The notes below the pieces were generated by a model, which was not told the origin of the DNA, did no database searches, and saw only the letters and a list, made by a program, of their open reading frames with translations. Positions 11,656 to 20,867 of a stretch of DNA of 64,000 nucleotides are shown in pieces. The position numbers and the translations under genes are program-made. The stretch comes from Mytilinidion resinicola (lineage: Eukaryota; Ascomycota; Dothideomycetes; Mytilinidiales; Mytilinidiaceae): contig NW_022985440.1 of the NCBI RefSeq assembly GCF_010093595.1, positions 1,455,609 to 1,519,608 of the forward strand, given 5' to 3'. Position 1 is the first letter of the stretch; each line of letters opens with the position of its first letter.

Positions 11656-13677
11656 ATGTCGAGCACGACCGCTACGATGGATTTTGTCGAGGCAGCGAGC
11701 CAAACGTGTGCCGACGCTCGCATGGAGATCAACTGGCCACGAAGTTGGCGAGCTTACTTCTGCTGGCTCGGATGCTTCTTCCTCATGTTCAACAGCTGGG
11801 GCCTCGTCAACGCTTATGGAACCTTCGCCTCCTACTACATGGGCCACACGCTGAAAGACCAGGCCGGTGGTCAACTGGCACTCAACCTGATCGGTTCGAC
11901 GCAGTCGTTTTTGGTCCTGCTCTTCTCCGCGCCCGTGGGGAGGTTGCTCGATGCTGGACACTTCCGCGTGGTCATCGGCACGGGCGCTTTCCTCGTGCCG
12001 TTCGGTTTGATGATGCTTAGTATTGCGGTACCGGCCGAAACGGGTGCGAAAGGAAATTATGCTTTCATCTGGCTCACTCAGGGTCTCACCACTGGGCTAG
12101 GAATGGCTTGCTACTTTGTGACTAGCTCTCAAGGTATTTACAAAGCATCGCAACAATGGTTCCATAGCCACTGACTATGAGATATTTAGTTGCTGCTACC
12201 TGGTTCCCTCGCCGCAAAGGGCTGGCTGTTGGGTTTGTAGCCTGTGGTGCGAGTGTTGGTAAGTTTCTCAACTCTCGATTAATACCTCAACCCAATATCT
12301 CTCCTCGCGAGGACTTCAGAGGATAACGTCGAGTCTAGCTGGCGTCGTCTACCCAGTAATGATACGATACATCACTGCCATCCTTGGGTTTAACAACGCC
12401 GTCAGATGCGTAGCCGCAGTCGCAGCTGGCACGGGATTCTTCTCGTTCATCTTCGCAACTCCCGATCCACAGCACGAACATCCACGACCACAAAGCTACC
12501 GGAAGCTGAGAACATGGATTGATACCGCGGCATTCAAGAACAGTGCCTTCTGCTGGTACATGATATCGATCGCGTTCCTCTTCGGTGGATTCTACCCTGT
12601 ATTCTTTAACTTGGAAGAGGTCAGTCAACTTTAGCCTTATCCGCTAGAGACACTCCGAAGTTAACATCAGTTCTCTCTCCTTAGTGGGCAGCAACTCGCA
12701 ACTTCGGTTACCGTGACGGTCTCGGTGCCGCAAATTCACAGAGCCCGCCGAAGACATCAGGCCACGAAGATCCCATCCAGACCTTCTGGCTCCTAAGCAT
12801 CATGAACGGATCCAGCACCTGCGGACGTCTCATCATGGCCTTCCTTAGCGACAAGTAAGCATCCAGTACTTCCATCCAACACAAACACACCGAAAGCTAA
12901 CACTACCCACCCCCCTCCAGATTCGGCCCCCTAAACATGCACATCGCCACGACCCTCATCTGCGCCCTCCTCATCCTCTTCTTCTGGACCTTCGCCGCCT
13001 CCACCACCCACGCCATCGCCTTCTGCGTCCTCTTCGGCGCCTTCTCCGGCGCCGTCATCGGCCTGCCGCCCGCAGGCGTCGCCAATATCCTCGCCAACTG
13101 CTTCGCCCGCATGCGCCTCTCCCGCTGCGTCTCCACCTCGCGCGCGCCCTCCCTCCACCTCATACCCAACTCCGACACCGCCGCCCTCAACACCCTCCCC
13201 ACCACCCTCTCGCCCCACGCGCTCGAGAAACTCCGCCAAGTCGCCCTCGACGACGACACCGACGTGGCGTTTGGGCCCCACGCGCGCCTCGGGCAGTGGG
13301 TCGGCATGATGTACAGCGGCGCCGCGGTCCCGGCGCTCGCGGGGCCCGTTATTGCGGGCGCGCTGGTCCAGCGGTATAGGGACTACATCACCGTGCAGAT
13401 GTGGAGCGGCGCGTGTCTGGTGCTCAGCGCGGCGTGCATGGGGATCGCGCGGTGGCATCTGCCGAGCCGCGGGGGGTTGTGCTGGAACGAACGCACAATG
13501 AGCTTCTTGCCGTGGAGGGGAGGGCGGAGCGAGGGGGGCGAGGAGAGCGAGAGGGAGGAGATTGTGGGGGCGGTGAGGGGAAGTAGGGGGGTTGAGGGAG
13601 AGGGGGAGGGAGAGGGAGAGGAGAAGAGGAGTTTGGGAGGGAGTGAGATTAGGGGGAATAGGTTTGTGGGACGTTGA
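11656..13677 (+). CDS. MFS transporter, monocarboxylate-transporter-like (MCH family)
   Basis: Plasma-membrane or vacuolar 12-helix transporter resembling fungal Mch proteins, which look like animal monocarboxylate carriers but whose substrates in fungi are largely unknown. Five exons (11656-12133, 12190-12258, 12339-12619, 12685-12854, 12921-13677) give 584 residues. Evidence: a short cytosolic N-terminus then WPRSWRAYFCWLGCFFLMFN (TM1), the SWGLVNAYGTF motif, GRLLDAGHFRVV loop 2-3, WFPRRKGLAVGF in loop 4-5, GRLIMAFLSDKFGPLN in the second half, and late helices around APAVAG-like PALAGPVIAGALV. An insertion of about 50 residues (RLSRCVSTSRAPS to FGPHARLG) sits in the loop before helix 11, and the last 60 residues are a low-complexity Gly/Glu/Arg tail of purine-only DNA (13510-13640) that may not be conserved. 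Confidence 0.88.
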
Positions 13678-14755
13678 GGGGGGCGTGGAGAGGGGAGTGG
13701 TATGGAGTGTTTCTGAGTGGCGGTGCCCCTTGAACTCTTTTTGGCTTTTGGCTATGGCGTTTGCACGGGTAGGCGCTTCGCTTGGGGAGTTTGACGATTA
13801 TGTGGTGGGTTGGGAATGGCGCTGAGGTGCTCGCTGATGGGTTCAGCGTCTGATGCATGGTTCTCTCGCTTGTAGCGACTTCATTCTAGTCTTCTAGACT
13901 CTAGAGACAGAACGAGACAGGGTATTTCAGGAGTCTTGTCGTTGGCACCAACGACGACGAGCTTGTCTTTCGTTAGATACCCATATATAGATCGACCGAT
14001 CTCAACGCTACGGCGCAAATACAGGAAACTTTTAACCGCACTCACTCCTATAAACTGGTTTGACTCTTGCATGCGACCGTGACAGGTCATAAGTCTGTGC
14101 ACACGCGTGTACCACTGCTTGGGGTACCCTATGGAATTTCAAAAACCTACATGCGATGTCAAGTTTCAAGTAGTGCGAATTAGACTGCCTCTCAACTGCC
14201 TGGCTGCTTGCTAGCTGGGCTGCTCCTCACAGTGGTGTTGAGTGAGCAAGATTGGAGTCAAGAAGTGATTAGTCCGCGTGCCCAGACTTATGGCCTAGCA
14301 CCTCTGTACACTTTTCCTAGCACTGCTTTAGGCTCCCTGGTATGTTCTTTCCAATCCGAAAACGACAAGTTTAACACACCTGACAGCTCCCCAGGCCACC
14401 CCAGACAGTGTTAGCTCAGACTACCATTTCATATTCCACGGCTGGCTTTTGGTATGGAACGGTGATCTAAAATTAAGTGGGCTTGTGTTAGGGGTATATG
14501 CATATGACAGCGGGAACCGTTAAAAGAGGGGGATTTCATGCAGAGCGGGGGACAATCTAAGGCGGGTTTTTCGTTCATGAGAGTAACAATGCGAAGCTTA
14601 CAAATGCTGTTGGAGTTGGTAGTTAATATTATGGTGTTTCGGGACCCCCTTAATCACACTCGAACTGAAATAGATTTGCCTAGAGCGAACGAATTACACC
14701 AACTTCAGTCCTTTCTAATCCTCCAAGCCATCGTTGAAACGGCGGTGTCTTCTTA
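13678..14755. other. Intergenic with degenerate repeat relics
   Basis: No gene seen. Around 14105-14150 and 14300-14350 are stretches resembling the arms of the inverted-repeat elements found elsewhere here (motif GTGTACCACTGCTTGGGG and close variants), suggesting old, decayed insertions. The stretch ends at the left end of a clear element copy at 14756. Confidence 0.4.
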
Positions 14756-15002
14756 CAGTGCCTTGCCGTAGATATTCGTACACTTTACTGTTCGTGTCTG
14801 TGGGGCTCCAACGTCCTTGTAGAACCCAGAGGCAGCAGATACACTTCTATCTGTGTACAGCCTGTTGACGCTGTCTGGGTTAGCCTCACGAGTTTACTAG
14901 TTGTCTAAACTACCGAGTGTCTCTTATTTGGAACGCTGAAAGTGCTATGAAGCTCCTCACACAGCGGTAAACAAGTGTACGGATTTCTATGACGAGGCAT
15001 TG
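14756..15002 (+). mobile_element. MITE copy A (about 247 bp, TA-flanked inverted repeats)
   Basis: Non-autonomous inverted-repeat element. Its first 30 bases begin CAGTGCCTTGCCGTAGATAT and end CGTACACTT; the last 30 bases are their imperfect reverse complement (24 of 30 match, mismatches mostly transitions). TA flanks both ends (14754-14755 and 15003-15004), as expected for a Tc1/mariner-type target duplication. No coding capacity. Copy B at 16196 and copy C at 36149 are the same family. Its right end lies 8 bp from the stop codon of the minus-strand gene at 15011. Confidence 0.8.
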
Positions 15003-15010
15003 TATAACCC

Positions 15011-16034
15011 TCAAGGATAGGACGGCGGGTCCCCGAACACCCGCGTCTTCGACCCTCCATATATCCAAAGATCCAGCCGTTCAGAGACGTTGAACAGAAA
15101 GCGATCCATGCCGGTGAAGCTCCTCCCAGTTCCAGACATTTCCAACTGGTCGGCTAATGACAAGCCGTGCGCGACCACTGGCCTTTCTCCGCTTTCCACT
15201 GCCTTTTTCCAATCCGCCTGCCACTTCTCCGCCTTCATTTTCCCCTGCAGCTCAAGTACCAACGCTTCATCCTCCGAGGAGGGAGTGTCCACCGCCGACG
15301 GGTGGTAACTCCATTCTGTATCTGCCTGCGTCGAAGTGGAAGAGAACACTTCCCAAGCATCCAAGTCCAAGAGCCCGGACGACAGCAGCGACCCACGCAT
15401 CCCTTCTCCAACGGAGCGCTGGCGCCAGGGAGGGAAATTCCTGATTTCATATCCCTAATTAGCAGCCATCCACACACACACACACACACACACACACCCT
15501 GATCCAACGCTCCCGCTCGGCACGAAGCACTCACGACACCGTGAACCTCACCAGCGCTCTCCCTCCGCGCGGACGGAGCACCCATTCTGCACTCGTCTGG
15601 CCCTCGACCGCGAACCCTGGTCCGATAGCTTTGAAAGCCGACGAGAGGACAATCCAAAGTGCGTGTTTGACAACGGCGGGGCAGATGCGGCGGATAAAGC
15701 CCTCTGCATTGATCGCGTCAGGGGTTGCGAGATTGTGCATCACGGTGTCGGCGGAGAGCTGGCGGGCGAAACGAGCCATCCATTTGAGTCGTCTGTTCGG
15801 GTCCAAGGCGTGCAGGCGGGTTTTGGAGAAGGTGTGCTCGTAGGGGGGATCAAGGTCGCAGATGTGCCCTTTTCGGCCTAGGGCTCGTGTTAGTTGGGAT
15901 TAGTTGTGATGGGGAGGTAGGGGAGACTTACAGTCGGAGCAGAGCACTTTGTCGTGGAAGGCGAGGTATTTTAGTGGGCAGTTTGTAGTCTTGCATGCGT
16001 CGCACCAGTTTTGGACGTAGCCTTGGTAAGCCAT
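15011..16034 (-). CDS. Hypothetical protein with N-terminal Cys cluster
   Basis: I do not recognise the family. Three exons on the minus strand (16034-15932, 15877-15535, 15440-15011) join in frame to 291 residues, with good GTAAGT and GTGAGT donors. The first 42 residues carry CDACKTTNC and CSDCRKGHIC, a Cys pattern that could bind zinc. The middle is helical (KTRLQALDPNRRLKWMARFA, then AVVKHALWIVLSSAF) and the C-terminal third is acidic and Ser-rich, ending GDPPSYP. Intron 2 contains a (CA)13 tract. The gene is bracketed by two direct copies of the same TA-flanked element, which may have moved it or simply inserted around it. The consistent splice phase across two introns supports a real gene. 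Confidence 0.62.
15471..15497. repeat. (CA)n microsatellite
   Basis: An uninterrupted run of about 13 CA units inside intron 2 of the minus-strand gene at 15011-16034. It is likely length-variable between strains and harmless to the protein. Confidence 0.95.
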
Positions 16035-16195
16035 TTTAGAAGTGCATGAATCAATGAGGGGGTGGTATGTGGTGTTTAACGATAGGATAAGCCTTGCGAT
16101 GTAGCATTGTCATTTGAGAGAGGTGGCCGAGTATAGTTTCTTTCGTCGTTGTTATTACTGAATCGTTCTTGCCTGTTGTGTGTTGCTCCATTATA

Positions 16196-16445
16196 CAGTA
16201 CCTTGCCATAGGTATCTGCACACTTTCCTGCCACTGCCTGTGGGGCTCCAACGTACTAATAGAAACCGGGGACAGTGGGTACACTTCCAATCTGCGTACA
16301 CCTTGTTAACGCTGTCTGGGATAGCCTCGTGAGTTTATTAGTTGTCCAAAATGCCGAGCTTGTCTCCTATTCGGAACGTGGAAATCACTATGAAGCTCCT
16401 CATGCAGCGGTAAACAAGTGTATGGGTTTCTATGACGAGGCATTG
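16196..16445 (+). mobile_element. MITE copy B (about 250 bp)
   Basis: Same family and same orientation as copy A: starts CAGTACCTTGCCATAGGTAT, ends TATGACGAGGCATTG, flanked by TA at 16194-16195 and 16446-16447. The interior aligns with copy A end to end (shared blocks such as TGTGGGGCTCCAACGT and TATGAAGCTCCTCA). Differences between copies are mostly C/T and G/A, consistent with decay or repeat-induced point mutation. Confidence 0.8.
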
Positions 16446-16609
16446 TAGCGAGGAAGGCTCCAATCTTGCTCACTTGACACCTTGCGAGGAGTAGCCCAGC
16501 TAATTAGTAGCTAGCGAGCCAAGGAGCACTGCGATTTGCACTGCTTGAAATTTGACATTACACCTAGGCCTTCGAAATCCCATGGGGGTACTCCAAGCAG
16601 TGGCAAACG

Positions 16610-17930
16610 GGTGTAAGACACTCGCCTCTTCCGCTTTCTTGCGAACGAGGCTTTCTGGAGATTTCATTTCATCATGGAAACGGTGGTCTCGGATGGAGCT
16701 CTGCAAACACAGGTAAGGTAGATTAGAAGTGTTGAAAGGGAAAGGAAGACTAAAGAGCTTACGAGTTAAGGGCTCATCTTCAGCGTCTAGGCCGAAGGTG
16801 TTGTTGGAGGAGGAAAGGTGTCGGCCTCTGAGAGGCTGGAATGTAATGGCGATCATGCGTGCACCTTCGATGAAGGTACGATTATGAGACGCTAGCTGTG
16901 CTACAACGGTGCGGATCCGGCGTTTCGAAATGTGAGTGTAAATCTCTCTTTCCTAGACCTTATCAGGACGGTTGTGATGTCCAGAGACCGATGCTGTAAA
17001 GGGAAGAGAAACAAGCTCGCCTAAACTTCTTGTCAGGACAATCGCTCAACATCTCACTAAGATTTCCCATATCCATATTATCCGTATTATTTTCTACACT
17101 TGGAAAATTCTCTAGGACTCGAAGGATGACGAGGAAGTATCGCTGGCGGTATTGACGAACATGATCGGATTGAAACACATTCCCCATTGTGCGTCACATG
17201 CAACAGTCATGAATAGACTGGCATCAGGATCTTCGGCCTTCGCGGTAAAGTCCTCCATAGAAGCCAAGAAATCACCAAGATCATTTTCCTCGTACCAGGT
17301 AACAGCCAAGTACATTGGCTTTTGCTTGAAGTCCGGAAGCTTGACCTTCGTCACAATGCCGAAGTTGCTTCCGCCTCCTTTCAAGGCCCGGAAGAGATCG
17401 GGGTTGTCGTGTTCATTTGCGAAAGCGACGCTGCCATTCACAAGGACGACCTCGTAGTCGAGGATTGTGTTGCAGACCCAGCTATGGCGCCCATAATTCC
17501 AGAAGGATCCCCCGCCGAGCGAGGAAGAAGCCTCCAATTCCAACGATGCCAGCACGTGCACTGGTGACGGAGAGGCCAGCGGATGTGAGCGCAAGGTCGC
17601 GGTATACAGAGAGCCAAGTGCTTCCAACACCTATCTAGGAGCTGGAGCTATCAGGGGATAGCTCAATGGTGTTGAGCTGGGCCAGGTCAATCGTAATCCC
17701 GTCAACGGTAGAGTAAGCACCGCTCTTAGTGGCGAACGTGGCTTGGTGCCTCACTACAACGTTGATAACAGTGCGCAGGTCATACGTGAAGTATGGCGTG
17801 ACACGGCAGCGTGGGTGGATGTCTGTCACCTGTTGCAATGTCCAGTAATTGCTTTGCTGGGTTATATATTCTACTGACTCTGCGAAGAAGGGTTGGCCAG
17901 GGAGAACTCTACGTAATTCCAAGCACTAAC
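16610..17930 (-). pseudogene. Berberine-bridge-type FAD-linked oxidase, decayed
   Basis: Remnant of a secreted FAD-dependent oxidoreductase (BBE/PCMH family). Recognisable blocks appear in order on the minus strand but in different frames: a start region with GQPFFAESVEYITQQSNYW (about 17875), the FAD-domain part KSGAYSTVDGITIDLAQLN (about 17700), then GLSVTSARAGIVGIGG (17560-17525), GGGSFWNYGRHSWVCN (about 17500), FRALKGGGSNFGIVTKV (about 17370), and C-terminal FIEGARMIAITFQPLRG (about 16840) and KKAEEASVLHPF (about 16630). Breaks: an in-frame TAG at 17635-17637, a frame shift near 17520, another near 17100, and loss of the C-terminal end where the sequence runs into an arm of an inverted-repeat element (about 16585-16612). 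The 5' end beyond 17930 is unclear. Confidence 0.8.
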
Positions 17931-18916
17931 AGTGTTAGCACCCAGTATAGACTTGGGAGGACTTGTGATAGTCTGATTGACAAAACGCATCCAACTTACT
18001 CCAGATCTAACTCCATCCGCGGCTTGAAGAACCGTTTGAGTTCCACAAGACCCGACGGCAGGAAATATGGAAATAAACAACCTGACTTTCTGAAAAGCTT
18101 CACTCTGAGAAAGAAAGGGAAGTCAATGCGTCGAAGCTATGTTTCTACCTTTGTATATTTCAGCCTAGGAAGTTACCAGAATCCTTCGGGTCTTGCTCGG
18201 ACGGAGGCGGAGTACGGAGTACCTAGTTCAACTCGCTACGGCACCACACAATTTAGAATACTACGTAGTTATGAGGCATATTCGTTAACGGTCGCGTTGA
18301 GTCGTGGACGTCCCCATCGCGAGGATTATCTTGAGCGAAAATGAGATGAAGTCCGAGGTGGCCAAAGCGTCTGATCACGTGCTCCGCACATCAAAATCCC
18401 AGAGACCAGGTACTCCCCTCCAGACGAGATGATCTGTTCCAAGTTAGAAGTCCGGAATGCGGGTCGCTGCTTTGGTATTGGATTCCTGCAGCTGTTCCAG
18501 ACGCTGGGTCTGGGTCCCGGCCTTGTATCACGTTGTGCAACGCATTCAACTCCAAATCCGACCTCATCAACCAGCAACTGAAACAAGTCTCTATCCGATC
18601 CCAACCGCATGTACAGATTCTCGAGGCACAGCATATACGAAAAATGCTGGGCAGTAGTGTAACTTCTCAACACTGTCACAGGCGAGACATGGACAACGCA
18701 TGAATAATCACATGCAATGCAGAGAGTCTCAAAGGTGAAAGCAAGAAAGACATGGTATTATGATGATGCTTCCTCTATGCTTCTATGTCCGATAGGCAAG
18801 ACCCTAAAGCCATCTACCAGGTACAATGCAGGGAAGGGAAGACCAGTTCACTCCCCGGGATATATCGACCTCGCTCCACGGCAACCATTTAGAAATTCCA
18901 TCACATGAGAAACTGT
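17931..18916. other. Intergenic between oxidase relic and hexose transporter
   Basis: May contain the original promoter and signal-peptide exon of the decayed oxidase, but no convincing start was found. A 117-codon minus-strand frame at 18326-18679 shows no known motif. Nothing else recognised. Confidence 0.4.
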
Positions 18917-20764
18917 TTACACATTGTCGGCAGCCTTATCGGAAACGTGCTCGGTGTTAATGGGGATCTCGAGGTGCTTCTCGGCGATATGCATCTCAGC
19001 AGCGAAGGTGGAATGGGGCTTCCACTTGGCCGAGGTGGCGGGAGTAGACTCCTCCAACATCTTGTCGACTTGCTCGAGCGAGAGACCCTTGGTCTCGGGA
19101 ACGAGGAAGAAGGCAAATGCGAGCGAGACGCAGCAAAGACCACCCCACATGAAGAAGATTTTAGCGCCCAAGTTGGCATCGTGGGGACCATCGCCGACGA
19201 GGTAAGGAGTAATAACGGCAATGATCTGTATAGACGATTAGAAGCTGTTTGTTTGAAACACGGTATTTGGGAGTTGACTTACGCAATTCCAGAACCAGTT
19301 GGACGAGGTCGAGAGACCGACACCGCGCGATCGGATGGTGAGGGGGAAGATCTCTCCAACAAGAATCCAGGCAGTGGGGCCCCAGGTCATGGCGAAGACG
19401 GAGATGTTCAAGCAGATGAAAGCGATCATAGCGCTAACGGCCGCATGGTTGTGCTCCGAGGTCTTCCCGGCGGTAACTCCGATGATACCAACAATGAACT
19501 GCATGGTGATCATGCCGGCGGAACCGAAGATGAGGAGGGTTCGGCGACCGAAGCGCTCGACAATGTAGAACGACACCGGGGTAGAGCAGACGTTGACGAG
19601 GGTGGTGATCAAGGAGATCAAGAAGGGGTTGGAGATGGAGCCGAGCTGTTGGAAGAAAACGGTGCCGAAGTAGAAGATGAAGTTGATACCAGTGAGCTGT
19701 TGCATCATCTGGAGACCAACACCGAGAAGAGTACGGCGGATGTTGGATGATCCGTCAGTGATCTTGCCCTTGAAGCAGTTGGCCCAGCCACCAAGGTAGG
19801 TGGTTTGCGGCAGGATGGACATCTCGTATTCGTGGTTGGCAATGATCTCAGCAAGTTCATCCTGAATGTACTCGGAGTCAATGGGCTGACCGCGGACAGA
19901 AGCCAGTGCCTTTGCGGCTTTGTCGAGCTTGCCTGCACGTGATTAGCGTACGAACATGTGAATAGATGAAATCCCTGTTGCTTACCCTTCTTCACGAAGT
20001 AACGTGGGGACTCTGGGAGGATAGCAAGACCGGTACCGAGGATGATCGCCCAGAGGAACTGGACAGCAATCGGGATACGGTAGGAGCCAGTGTCCTTGCG
20101 GTTCTGGGTGGCATACACAACGCAATTGGCGAGAAGGATACCGATGGTGATGCAGAATTGATATCCGGCGACGACGGCACCACGGACCTTCTTGGGCGCG
20201 ATCTCAGACATGTACCTGCGATTGTTAGCATTGCGACAGACGACGAGGATGGGGAGGCGCATACAGGATGACAATGGCAGAGATGAAACCAACACCGAGA
20301 CCAGCGATGATACGACCAGCGGCCATGACGCCGATGCTCGTGGAAGCAGTCTCGAGGATACAACCGACGGTGAAAATGAAGCAGCCCATGATGATGGTGG
20401 TTCGGCGACCAATGAAGTCGGCGACGTCACCAGCAATGATGGCTCCGAAGAAGGTACCGGCGGACAGAATTGAGGTGGTGAGAGACTGCTCCCACGCGGG
20501 GACCTTGAAGGCGTCCTTGTAGGCCTTGTAGGCATCGCTGCTGGTGTCGCCGGGGAACTTGACGGCGGGATACTCTTTGCCGGTGTACTGCTTGATGAAG
20601 TAGGGCATTCCAAGAACACCTCCCATCCAGCCAGTGTCATACCCGAAGAAGATACCGCCAAAGGCAGCAAAGGCGACAATGAGGTACGCGCGCACAGTCA
20701 CGGGGGCTTCGACGCGGTTGACATCAGTCGTGCCGCTGATGGGGACAACTCCTCCGCCCGGCAT
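18917..20764 (-). CDS. MFS hexose transporter (sugar porter family)
   Basis: Plasma-membrane sugar/H+ symporter or facilitator. Four exons (20764-20265, 20215-19986, 19932-19283, 19225-18917) give 562 residues with 12 predicted helices. Hallmarks of the sugar porter family: DFIGRRTTIIMG after helix 2, AGRIIAGLGVGFISA in helix 4, PESPRYFVKKGK near residue 236, QLTGINFIFYFGTVFF in helix 7 (the sugar-binding QQLTGIN), FGRRTLLIFG in the second half and VPETKGLSLEQVDKMLEE near residue 505. It resembles fungal high-affinity glucose transporters (for example the HGT/Rgt-like group); exact substrate is not assignable. The start ATG at 20764 is chosen because the sequence upstream in frame is low-complexity leader. 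A 9-bp tandem repeat and a 17-bp direct repeat lie within 105 bp of the start. Confidence 0.93.
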
Positions 20765-20792
20765 GGTTGCGGTTGTGTTTGTTGATGGCGTT

Positions 20793-20867
20793 GTGTTTGG
20801 TGGTGGAGCTTGTGTTTGGTGGTGGAGCAAAGAGGGAGGAAGTGAGTGAAGTGAGTGAAGTGAGTGA
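20793..20867. repeat. Short repeats in hexose transporter leader
   Basis: A 17-bp sequence (GTGTTTGGTGGTGGAGC) occurs twice, at 20793-20809 and 20812-20828, followed by three tandem copies of AGTGAGTGA at 20841-20867. They lie 29 to 103 bp upstream of the transporter start, so probably in its 5' UTR. No known regulator site is claimed. Confidence 0.85.
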
